Origin: Humulus lupulus
Lineage: Eukaryota; Streptophyta; Magnoliopsida; Rosales; Cannabaceae
Length of the DNA stretch: 64,000 nt
Assembly (NCBI RefSeq): GCF_963169125.1
Contig: NC_084794.1
Coordinates: 227,909,409-227,973,408 of the forward strand
Direction: 5' to 3'
In this document: one piece after another, positions 43,769 to 53,922 of the stretch
Numbering within the stretch: position 1 is the stretch's first letter
Layout of the letters: each line of letters begins with the position of its first letter
Notes under the pieces: generated by a model
Seen by the model: the letters and a program-made list of their open reading frames with translations, nothing else
The model's database searches: none
Told to the model about the DNA's origin: nothing
Program-made: the position numbers and the translations under genes

Positions 43769-45349
43769 TCAAAGCAGGTTGTAGAAGGGCAAACACTTGT
43801 CGGTTGACTTGGAAATGAACAGGTTGAGTGCTGCCACTCTTCCTGTGAGGCCTTGGACATCCTTCCGCGACCTGGGGGAAGGAAGCTCGAGCAGTGACCT
43901 GATCTTGTCGGGGTTTGCTTCCATTCCTCGGGTATTAACTATGAACCCCAGGAATTTCCCAGATGCGACACCAAAAGTGCATTTCTGGGGATTGAGCCTC
44001 ATGCCATATTCATGTAGTATTTTAAAACATTCTTCCAGGTCGGAAACATGGTTGTCGGCAGTCCTTGACTTGACGAGCATGTCATCAACATACACTTCCA
44101 TGTTCTTTCCGATCTGGTCCACGAACATTCTGTTTACTAGCCTTTGGTAGGTATCTCCGGCGTTCTTCAGACTGAATGGCATGACCTTGTAGCAATAGAC
44201 ATTAGTCAGGGTCATGAAGCTGGTGTGTTCCTGGTCCGCCGAATTCATCGCGATCTGATTGTAGCCTGAGTACGCGTCCATAAAGGACATGAGCTCATGT
44301 CCCGCCGTGGCATCCACCAGCTGATCGATCCTCGGCAGTGGAAAACAATCCTTGCGGCAGGCTTTATTCAGATCGGAGAAGTCAATGCAGGTCCGCCATT
44401 TCCCGTTGGGCTTTGGAACTAGCATGGGGTTGGCGACCCAAATTGGAAATTTGGCTTCACGGACAAAGCCACATTTTTTTAGTCGGGTCACTTCTTCTTC
44501 TAGGGCTTCAGCTCGGGTTGTTCCTAAACGTCTTTGCTTCTGAGACTTGGCAGGAACGCTTTTATCCAAGTGGAGCGTGTGCATGATGACACTCGGGCTG
44601 ATCACTACCATGTCCTCGTGCGACCATGCGAATACATCTAAATTAGCCCGGAGAAACATAATCAGCTCCGTCTTCCTCTTGCTACAGAGGTTTTTCCCGA
44701 GCTTGACCATCCGTGATGGATTTTGTGGATCGAGGTTCACCTCCTCGAGCTCCTCAATAGCCTGGAGCTCGGACCTGTCTTCGCCTATTCGGGGGTCAAT
44801 GTCCTCACTAAAGGTGACACTTTCCCCTTTGGCGTTTTGAGGTTTTTCAATCTCAGGAGCTGTCAAGGGTTCCTGGGATTCCTCTTCACTCAGAATGGCC
44901 ATAGCCAGCTGCCCGGGTTTAGATTTTCCCTTCATGGAAATGCTGTAGCATTCCCTGGCAGCGAGCTGATCGCCCTGGATCGTGCAGATTCCCGTCGAGG
45001 TGGGGAACTTTATGGCGAGGTGTCGGATGGAGGTGATGGCCTCGAAATCTATGAGCGTAGGTCGGCCCAAAATGGCGTTGTAAGCAGCAGAACAGTCTAT
45101 GACCACAAATTCGAGTAGTTTGGATACTATTCGAGATTCTTCTCCTAGGGTGATCACCAGCCTGATCTTCCCTATCACTGCTGATCCTTCTCCCGAAAAA
45201 CCATACAGCATCATGGAGGTTGCCTTTAGATCGGCGACGGTCAGGCCCATATTTTCTAAGGTGGATCGGAATAGGAGGTTCACCGAGCTTCCGTTGTCTA
45301 TCAGCACCCTTCTTACTTTCCGGTTGGCAAGCTGGACTGCTACAACCAA
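43769..45349 (-). pseudogene. pol: Element B protease and reverse transcriptase
   Basis: The frame is open for 526 codons. The protease site is VLIDNGSSVNLLF near the start, then AYNAILGRPTLIDFEAITS. RT follows with KKCGFVREAKFPIWVANPML, FPLPRIDQLVDATAGHELMS, MPFSLKNAGDTYQRLVNRMF and the catalytic MEVYVDDMLVKS intact, ending VAALNLFISKSTDKCLPFYN. It ends at TGA 43769-43771, where element C reads NLLRGNKKF. It shares frame with the C-terminal gag frame, RNase H and integrase, so gag-pol was one polyprotein. RT itself appears undamaged. Confidence 0.93.
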
Positions 45350-45439
45350 GGGATCATTGTGAGGGAACTGGACATGGCCTGCATCTTCCTCCGTAAAAGT
45401 GATCGGTTGCTTCTCTAATCGTTGCTGTTTTGACTGACG

Positions 45440-47832
45440 CTACTTCGGGACGAACTCCACTCCGTTGTGAGCTTTTAGTTCATTCACGTATCTCTTATGG
45501 GCGCCTCTGCTCGTGCCAGCCATGTGCGGGCCTCCAGAGATGGTGGATATCTCTCCTCCGACCACGGGAGGAGGGACGTCCTGATCTATCCGAGTCCCGG
45601 GCTGACTGGCTGGGGCGTCTGGAGCAGGCCGACTCGCTGGGACCCTGTTCTGTGAGTATTGAGCCAAGGGGCCTGCTCGGATGAAAGTCTCTATCTCATC
45701 TTTGAGATGCCTGCAATCGTCGGTATTGTGTCCGACGTCGTTATGAAAACGGCAGAATTTGGAAGTGTCTCTCTTTCCCTTGTGGTGTTTCAATGGTTCC
45801 GGCCTCTTCCAGGGGACCCGAGTAGAGTTGGCCAGGAAGATACTTTCCCTGGACTGGGTGAGTTCGGTATATGTCGTGAACACGGGCTTGAACTTGTCTA
45901 CAGACTTATTCTTCTTTTGGCCGTGTTGATTGTTTTCACCATTCCCCTTTCTTTTGCTTCCGCCAGGCTGGTTATTCTGTGTGACGTCTGGGGTCGCTAC
46001 CACGACCTCCGTCCCCACTCCAGCGGGCTGCTCGGGAACCTGGCTGGTTCCTGCGGCTGAGGCTTCGGCTTCTTCCAAATTTATCCATTCTTGGGCTCTA
46101 TTAAGGAATTCGTTGACCGAATTGACTCCCTTCTTTTGTATATCCTTCCAGAGATCTCCTCCAACAAGGATTCCGGTTCTCATGGCCATGAGCTTGGAGA
46201 TTTCATCCGCTTCCCTAGCTCGGGCAGCGAAGTTCGTGAATCTGCTCAGGTAGGCCTTCAGCGTCTCGCCGGGCTGCTGTCTCACATTGGCCAGGGAGTC
46301 GGCCTGAACACGGGCGGCCTGGGAGGCGCGGAATGCCCTTTTGAAGTCAGCTGAGAAAGTCTTTTACTTTGCTTGAACCACTGTCTGGCAGGTCCGGTCA
46401 GTGTGGAGGGGAAAATTAAGCATCTCAGCTCTGGGCCAATATTATGGGCCATCATTAGGGTGTTGAACATCCCTAAATGGTCCGACGGATCTCCGTCCCC
46501 GTTGAACTTCGACAAGTGAGGCATACGGAAGCCAGATGGGTATGCCGTCGCTGCTATGTTGGGGGCGAAGAGTTCCGTCTCGTCTCCCGAATCATATTCG
46601 TCTTTTTCTTTTTCTGATAGGAGCTTCCTCATCAGTTCCTCCTTCTGAGCTAGGCGCTCGAGGGTTTGGTCCTGAGATCCTTGGTTATTCCGGGGCTGCT
46701 CAACAGCTCCGGATCCATTGTACATATTAGGTGGGTTATTGCCCCTCCTATCTTGAGATAGGTTGTTTGGGACATTCCCTCTGTTACGTACTTCGGATCG
46801 GGCCCCCCCCGAGCGAGCCTGACTACCATCTCTAGCCCGATCCTCTCTGTGAGAGTTGAGGCGATCTCGAAGGTCGCTTCTCTGGGTGGTCTGGTGACTT
46901 TGTGACGAACTTAGTCGCTGACGCAGGTCTCCTCCAGAGAGATCACTCCGGCGACTGCCGGTCCAATGACTCCTGCTGGATAGGCTTGGAGTCCGTCTTT
47001 GGTGACAAGGATCTGAGCTTTCTTTCGGCGCCCTGCTACGCCGGGAAGGTCCCGCTGATGGTGGGTTTCTCCTACTACTCCCGTAAGCTGGGATGTCTTG
47101 GACGGGCCGAGGAGGATACGGATATCTGATCGGAGATGGAGGATGCCTGACTGGAGAAGCAATCCCGGTTCCGTCTAGATGGATCAAATTTGGTGGGGGC
47201 CTTTCGGCCCTGCCAACTTGCTGGTCCCGCACCGAGCGATCTGGACGAGGCGCAGGACGGTCTTCAGGGACGGGCTGACGTCGTGGGCCCTCCCTGGATC
47301 TCCTCCGGGAATTTCCTCGAGCTCTCCTGGGCATCCTCGAGGATGCTTGAGAGCTAGGAGTTGATGTCCTAACCGAACGGCTGTACTGCCGTTGTCCGGT
47401 CCCAGGCATTTCCCTGAAGTTTGCGTCTCGATGGTGCGATGAAGGGGTGGAGTTGGCTGCTGGAAGTCTATCCGAATGGCTATGCCTGGATCGATTACCC
47501 CAGCGAGACTTAGGAGCCTCACCTTGCCTCTCTCCAACGTTAACGTTGGTTGTGAGAGGGGATAGTCGGGCCAGGATATCCTGGATTTGCTGACTAGCAG
47601 TTGCTAACTGGCTCCTCAGCTGAGCGTTCTCCATCTCCACCGCAGTATAATAACACGGGTTCGGATTAGGTGGCCGGGGCGCCGAACTACCAGTATCGTC
47701 TTGGCCCGCCGGCTGCTTTCCTCGCCGCTGCTGGACTTCAGGAATTTGTTCATCAGGGATGGCGGTATGATGAGCCTCCTGCCCACCATGTTGTTCTGTC
47801 TCGTTGCCATGCCTGGATCGAGTAGTCACCAT
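45440..47832 (-). pseudogene. gag: Element B gag, single frameshift
   Basis: The start ATG is at 47830-47832 (MVTTRSRHGNETEQHGG), 55 bp inside the LTR edge. A long Arg/Ser/Pro-rich N-terminus has repeated basic motifs; a coiled coil-like stretch is LAQKEELMRKLLSEKEKDEY. The capsid starts YPSGFRMPHLSKFNGDGDPS and runs to TGPARQWFKQSK, where the frame shifts (about 46355-46372). It resumes at 46285 with RQQPGETLKAYLSRFTNFAA. The knuckle CRFHNDVGHNTDDC is intact. TAG at 45440-45442 separates gag from protease in the same frame. Confidence 0.92.
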
Positions 47833-47865
47833 AGTTGGATGTTTGTAGCAACACTAATCGAACTT

Positions 47866-47887
47866 GCTCTCAATGAAAGCACCAAAC
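47866..47887 (-). promoter_or_regulatory. Primer-binding site of element B
   Basis: The minus strand reads GTTTGGTGCTTTCATTGAG immediately after the 5' LTR. The same motif is at 2001-2022 in element A. tRNA not assigned. Confidence 0.6.
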
Positions 47888-48651
47888 TGTTGACGCGGTT
47901 CTTTGCCAACATGTAATTAAGAGAAAGAGAGGAAGGGATTAGTGCCGAATGTAGAACCGTAATAGATATAAGATCTTAGTGAATGAAATAGGTGACTCAA
48001 GACACGTTTTTGAGTGGTTCAAAGGTTAAAATCCTTCTACTCCACTAGTCAATATTATTGATATATTCTGGGCATTTGGTTACAAAGTATATCTCTCCAG
48101 AGACTATTTTTTCCCACCCTTATCAACTCCCAGGGTCTCCATATTTATAGGAGAAGGCACCTGGAAGTTGGTAAGGAGGTCATCCCGTGACCTTCTTATT
48201 TGTCATATCAACTCTGTGACATTCATGATTAATTCGTAAACCTCACACATAAGTATGGTCAAATCGATAAGTAAGGAGATAATGGGCCGCACGACCCAAC
48301 CCAGCCGTGGGTGTCTGAAGACACACGTTCCTGCAGCGTGTCCGAGAAGTCAGGGAGATATCGGACACGTGATGTCAGATATATGCACGTTTATCTTGCG
48401 TGTGTTGACTTTACAAGGGGTCATAGCCTCCATATCTAGCTCGTAACACGAGCTGTGCATCTGACCCGACCTTCGGCCTTCCGATTCCTTGCTCCAGTCT
48501 TGGGAGTCTTGGCGAGTCCTTGAGGATTCCTCGAGCTAAGGGGGTTACGACCTCAAGACAGGAGCTCCGACCTGGGGGATGTTTATGGACTAACCATGAT
48601 TAGTCCGAAGCTCGGCCTGCTAATCAGCCCGTGGGAAAATCAAAGCGTACA
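47888..48651 (-). repeat. 5' LTR of element B (764 bp)
   Basis: It starts TGTTGACGCGG and ends AAAGCGTACA, with a minus-strand TATA box at about 48140-48151. GAATG follows at 48652-48656. The frame near 48255-48446 has a counterpart in the other LTR and is not a gene. Confidence 0.95.
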
Positions 48652-48656
48652 GAATG

Positions 48657-49326
48657 TTTTGATCTCATTTATTAGTTTCCCCTTACTTTTTTCATTTCAA
48701 TTTTGATAGTTATATTATATTTTTGTGGTGATTCCATTTATCTAGGTGGTGTAATTTCATTGTCCATTTATATCATATTCTAGATTATGATTTAATATTT
48801 GAATTTTTAATATTTTTCTTCATACTATGCATATGATTCTTGATTAGTCTCTAGCGTTAATATCATTGAGTTAATTTCATTTATTCATTGTTAATTTATT
48901 AATTACGAGCCATAAATTCCCAATAGAAATCATTTCAATGCGTACTCGATCAAGACAGGTTTAGTTGATAGGAAACTTTATTTGATGCTTTCTTGGTACT
49001 ATTCAATGCTTTATCGATAATTGTGATGATTTTTTTGTCAATTTATATTTTAATAAATTTCATAATCAATAATAATACTCCATATTAGCATCAAAATTTT
49101 TTGATAGCTTTTGATAACTTTGTTACTCCCCAAAGCTCGTACACATAGGTTCGAAATGGGAGGTATAATGCTCGTTGACAAGTTAAGCAAAGATAGAAGA
49201 ATGACTCATGAAGATAATACACTCAAGGATAAAGTACAAAACTAAGACCCACACATTAAGCTCCTTAAGAAGCATCATTAATGTGCTCGAAGATGAAGAA
49301 GGATGAGCATCCAAGCTCATACATAA
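48657..49326. other. Unassigned AT-rich sequence between elements B and G
   Basis: Nothing recognisable. The part after 49119 has a different composition (AGCTCGTACACATAGG, GATGAAGAAGGATGAGC) but no supported frame. Confidence 0.4.
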
Positions 49327-49919
49327 TGTTCACTTGGATTTTCGGACAAGTAATAAATTAATGTACTGAGAACTTTGTGCATAAAACCAATAGAGAATAA
49401 AAGCAATAAAAGTTGCAATAACAGAAACAACATGAATTATAGTGGTTTGACCACTAATGACCTACATCCACTTTAGTCAGTGTATTAATTGTATTTTACA
49501 AAGAGTAAACGCCCTTGAGTACAAATGAGTGTCCAACCATTTATTGTTTTGAATTCGAGTAATTATAGTTGAAAAATGGCAGTTGAGCTTGATGGGACAA
49601 CTCTATTCTTGATATGGCTTAATCTTGGGGGAGTGAGACTATCTTTTACACCCCAGTCACCAAATGCGGCAATGTTCCTTGCACACACAATCTATAATGG
49701 GTTGGGATATGCTGAGAGCATAAAGTGTATGAAGATTCACAACCTTAGTTTCGTTTGGCCTTTGCCTTGCCAAGAACGAGTGTGGTGATGCTACAATTGC
49801 TGAGGTATCAATTGGAAACCAAAGAGGAATAAAGTCATTTTAATCCTTTTGATTAACCTATTTAGAAGGTTTGGTCCACGTTAGTTGCCACCTCATCATA
49901 TCCAAAATTGGATGTAACA
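49327..49919 (-). repeat. 3' LTR of Tat-like element G (593 bp)
   Basis: It starts TGTTCACTTGG and ends TTGGATGTAACA. On the minus strand it is preceded by ACTTGGGGGTCAAA (49920-49933), a close match to the polypurine tracts of elements B and C. It aligns in reverse with 12230-12562. The rest of G to the right is lost or unrecognised. Confidence 0.7.
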
Positions 49920-50629
49920 TTTGACCCCCAAGTCAATCTTAAAGAGAACTTAAGGTTGACTTATCCTATGACAACCTATACATGACCTTGGGTGTGGTGT
50001 GCCTTAACCTCATAGATTGCTGGGTTGTGAGACTTTTGGGCCTTCGCTCAATTTTTAATTTTCTTTATCAGAGGCACTTTATTGGTTCCACCCGCCCAGC
50101 AGTGGAAGGCCCAATGGGCCAAAGGAGTAACATGCAAGAGGAGACAAAGAATACGCATTTGGTCTACTTTACTAGAAGCGATAGACGAGAAAGACTCCTT
50201 TAGAGCTCAAGACCTTCATATCGAACATTTCCAACCATTATCCTTCAAAGACTTCTAGACCTTTTTTTTTCTTAATGTGAACTATATTCACAAATCTGGG
50301 ATTGGATTTTTCCATTAATGGCTTAGGTCAAGTTGCTAAGGCTTGGTGCTGGCTAGATCTGGGTAGATTAGCAGTTGAGAACTCAAAAAATGGGGAGAGT
50401 GTACCCACATGTAGTTTCTTATGTTCTGGAAGAACACTCTATTAAACAAGGGAGCATCTTGAGGAAGTTTCCTAAAAGCACTCTTTAATCGTTTTTCATG
50501 CTTGGATCGCCAACAAAACATGTTCGTTGACAACCTACCATGGTCATAGCCAAGGTCATTAATTTTCACTGAAAAATTTGTGAGTTAGCATTAACATTCC
50601 CCTACTTGTTTCAGATGTCCGTTAGTGAT
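49920..50629 (-). mobile_element. 3' internal remnant of element G
   Basis: Begins with a polypurine tract (minus ACTTGGGGGTCAAA) and continues about 700 bp to the CACTA end at 50630. By position it should hold the promoter side of an antisense module, but no TATA-donor-ATG series as in B and C is recognised. Confidence 0.45.
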
Positions 50630-51404
50630 CACTACAAGAAATTAGGGATTTTGTAGCGATCAATTTCTCCGCAAATACCCCCATAATTCGTCATAAATAC
50701 TTCATCGCAAAAAGATGTCGTAAATACCATTATTGACGGCGAAAACATGCTTGCCGCAAATAACCTCATTATTTGCGGTGAAAAAACCGCAACAAATATC
50801 AATAAATTCACCACAAATAATTTTGGATTTTTTCATAATTGACCATTATTTGAAGTGAAAATTTAAAATAATCGGCTGCAAATAATGGTTAATTTGTCTT
50901 GTCTGACTCTTATGTACTGCGAATAATTTGCTGCAAATACATAATATATTTTGCTACAAATAGTGTAACAGAAATAATAAAAAAAAATCAGATTAGATAT
51001 ATAATAAATTTTAAAATCGTAATAGTAGTCTCCATTAATTGATTAGAAAATAGACCATGCAATCTAATATTAATAATTGTCTTAATAGTATTAAAACAAA
51101 TAAACACTACTTTTTATATAACTATATAATCTTTCCAAATTTGATCGCATAATCATCGCCACTGTCATCTGGAAATTAAATGATTGGGGGCGGTGGAGAT
51201 CGTGGCAGAGGTGCTAACGAAGAAACGCCATTTCTAAATGTAGATTGAGGCGAGGATGGCGAGTGAATATGTGTAGGCGCGTCATCTCCAAACATATGTG
51301 GAGGTGGTGGTGGCGCTTGCAAAGGTGCAACCCCATACATCTCCCATCATTGAGTTACTTCATCCGATCTCATTGTTTAAGGTGGTGGGCAGGATTTAGG
51401 AGTG
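50630..51404 (+). mobile_element. One end of a CACTA (En/Spm-type) DNA transposon
   Basis: It starts with the terminal motif CACTACAAGAAATTAGGG, followed by many subterminal copies of a GCAAATA/TTTGCGG word (near 50684, 50755, 50773, 50810, 50877, 50932). From about 51170 the minus strand reads PPPPPHMFGDDAPTHIHSPS and FPDDSGDDYAIKFG, perhaps the C-terminal tail of a transposase, but this is weak. The other terminal inverted repeat is not found before the LTR at 51405, so the element is truncated or interrupted. Confidence 0.65.
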
Positions 51405-52304
51405 TGTAGCGTCTCAAAATTTTACTTAGCTAGATAGTAATAGTACTAGCTGTAGTATGTTAGTTTTCGTGGATATTGGTTCAAGCCGGGATTTAGTTAG
51501 AAACTCATAGAAACAGTTATAGATTTTATAAGTTTAACCTATAGTTTCGAAATATTAATTATAACATAAGGTTTGATTAATATAGCTGGTCCTAGAAATA
51601 TTATTTATTATAACCTAAGGTTTAGATAGAATTAATAAGAACGTGAGACTTGCCACAAGCATGTTTATTAAGGATTTAAGCATTTTGGATGATTAAGTTA
51701 ATAAAAGAAAGATCTAGAAGCTCTAGAACCAGCAACTGTTAGGATCACAGTTTACTCAGTCAAAGCTGTTTAAAAAAATTCAAAATATGCTGAAAGAGTG
51801 CAAAAACGTGTTTGATATATCAACGTATGTCGATATATTGCTGCTATAGTGGCTGATATATCACCTACGAAAGATACGGAAAATATGTCGACTTCGCACG
51901 AACGAGACCACCAAAGCTCGGGGCATAGGTAGGGGCGATATATCGCCTAGGGTAGGCGATATATCAACTGCTGGAGCTATTTTTGAAATTTTTTGGATTA
52001 AAATTAGAAACAGCCCCCAACCACTTGGACTTGCTCTTGAACGTTTTTGACCGAGTTTTTGGCATCTATTGAAACGAAAATTCAAATCTTTTCAATTATT
52101 ACTATTCATTTAATTATTCATTTTAATGGGGGTTAGTTTCACTCCTTGAACTCTATAAATAAGACCTAGCACTCAACCATTTCACTCATCATTCAAGCAT
52201 TCTTCAGAGCATCCAAGTTGCTAACTTTACTATAGAGAGAAAACACTTGGGTTTTGGGTTAAAAGCTTTTCTAATCTAAGCTTTATAAACACTTGGGAAG
52301 TAAG
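51405..52304 (+). repeat. Chromovirus-type LTR fragment interrupted by element C
   Basis: It starts TGTAGCGTCTCAAAATTTTA and has a plus-strand TATA box (CTCTATAAATAAGACC, about 52151-52166). It stops at 52304 where the LTR of element C begins. It contains a cluster of GATATATC palindromes (51808-51970). Confidence 0.6.
51808..51970. repeat. Cluster of GATATATC palindromes
   Basis: GATATATC or its one-base variants occur at about 51816, 51831, 51851, 51938 and 51957. The last two flank CGCCTAGGGTAGGCG, so the block GCGATATATCGCC...GGCGATATATC forms a larger inverted repeat. Confidence 0.6.
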
Positions 52305-52911
52305 TGTTGACCCTTGATTTGACCAATGACACGGTGTTAAAATAATGACAGGAAATGAGATGAAAACAAGAACAGAATCAAATGGAAAGCAAATAACACA
52401 AACGATTTATAGTGGTTCGACCCCAATTGGATGGTAATGACCTACGTCCACTTATTGTTCTTATTGATATTGAATCCCAATGTTGTGATCAATGAACTAG
52501 GGTTCACGAGTTTCATAAGTCTTGAGAGGATTACAATCTCGGTGGATAATCACACTGTGTTCTTCTCTCTGAATACAAAGATCAAAGGTTCCAAAGTCAA
52601 AATGTCCCTTCCTTGAGCCATCTTCTCCTTATTTATAGGCTCAAGGGCGGTTACATGGGCCAATGGGCCTTAATTACCATTAAGATCAGTGTATCAAGAT
52701 AATAAAAAGAAACATAATAAATGTAATTATTACAAGATTGCGTATCCCAAAGGAAGTAAATGAAAGTATGCGACCATACTGGTCGCACCTAATCAAGAGA
52801 CTTGACGAATCAATAATTATCTGGTCAATGGTCGAACAGGATCTCTTTACTCGAAACTGCCACGTGTAAGAAAATCTTGCCACATCATCGGGAGCCATTT
52901 TTGGGTAAACA
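52305..52911 (-). repeat. 3' LTR of element C (607 bp)
   Basis: It starts TGTTGACCCTTG and ends TGGGTAAACA. A minus-strand TATA box (GCCTATAAATAAGG) is at about 52629-52640. The left flank is GTAAG (52300-52304); the partner is outside the window. Confidence 0.8.
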
Positions 52912-52926
52912 TTTGCCCCCCAAGTT
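52912..52926 (-). promoter_or_regulatory. Terminal polypurine tract of element C
   Basis: The minus strand reads AACTTGGGGGGCAAA directly before the 3' LTR (TGTTTACCC). Confidence 0.85.
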
Positions 52927-53133
52927 TATTTTACTACGACTAGCATAAAGTAAACTTAGGTGACTGAACTTTTGCATGCCCCATCAAATATGTCAGAGCC
53001 GTCCATGTCTTCTCGAAAAAGGCAACTAATCATGTCTTTTCGGTTTCCCAAAAGTGGTCTGACAACTATTGCACTTACCCATGCCTTAGAAAGTTACCCC
53101 TCATGATTACCTTGGTAAATGCTCCTCGATTAA

Positions 53134-53141
53134 TATAAATA
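53134..53141 (+). promoter_or_regulatory. TATA box of the antisense gene of element C
   Basis: GATTAATATAAATAACCCC on the plus strand, about 175 bp before the conserved donor at 53310, matches the arrangement in element B. Confidence 0.55.
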
Positions 53142-53309
53142 ACCCCTCAAGATCAATTTTCACTTTTTACGTTTTACCTTTATCCTGAAGAACACCGAAG
53201 AACAAGGCATAAAATCTTCAAAAATTCAGACGGTCTTTGATGATCTGCGAAGTTCCTACCCAGCCAGATCGACTTAGCGTTACAGAAATCTACTCCAACC
53301 TCTACACAA

Positions 53310-53900
53310 GTAAGTTTCTCAAACTTTTCAGTCGTTGAGATGCCATGCAATATCTGTTTTTCCTTCATTTTAGATTCTGAGTTCTTGAAAAAATTATTTC
53401 AGGGTAAAAAGGGCATGTTGATCTGAGCTTAACAGGGTAGGAAAATAACACTTTGCAAGGGTTAGGAATCAGTATGGTAGTTAGGATTATGGATTTAGGG
53501 CGTAAAATCGAAGTAAAAATTTGATTTTTAAGCCTGAAGAAAAATTGGGTTTTTCCCGCCCTTTCAGAGTCGAAAAGTTTTTCCTGGAAAACTTTTCACT
53601 TCTGCTTTTTAATCCATTTTCCAAACTGTTCGCATAGAATGTAGTGTTTTTATTAGAATGCTACTAGTCGTATAAAAGCTTACCTTTTATACATGAGCAA
53701 CGTTATTCCAACTTTCACACTTCTTGGTCTTTTGGCCGTAGATTCTCATATCCCATTCTCTGTTCGCAAATTTTCATGCATGATCCGTGGGGAGGTGAGA
53801 GGCCAATCAATGATAACCTGTTGGCTCAACTGCTCAAAGACAAAGAACAGTCGTCACTACTTATTCCGGAGATTCCCTTTTCCCATACCCCATCTAACAG
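53310..53900 (+). other. Predicted 5'-UTR intron of the antisense gene of element C
   Basis: Donor CTACACAA/GTAAGTTTCTC; a pyrimidine-rich acceptor CCCCATCTAACAG ends at 53900, 22 bp before the ATG. An in-frame upstream ATG at 53776 also exists, so the acceptor choice is not certain. Confidence 0.45.
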
Positions 53901-53922
53901 ACCTTTAACCAATCCATTAAAC

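Larger units (their letters stand above)
36262..48651 (-). mobile_element. Element B: complete Tat-type Ty3/gypsy element with antisense gene
   Basis: A 12.4-kb minus-strand element with two 764-bp LTRs (36262-37025 and 47888-48651) and a GAATG duplication at 36257-36261 and 48652-48656. Order on the minus strand: 5' LTR, primer site, gag, protease, RT, gypsy RNase H, second (archaeal-type) RNase H, integrase, internal polypurine tract, tandem repeats, antisense gene, polypurine tract, 3' LTR. The double RNase H is diagnostic of the Tat lineage. By eye the LTRs differ at about 26 of 764 positions with no indel. Confidence 0.95.

Noticed and set aside
46536..47364. Several plus-strand frames opposite gag of element B
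   Set aside because: Shadows of a long Arg/Ser/Pro-rich minus-strand frame; none has an exon series like the antisense gene at 38027-40658.
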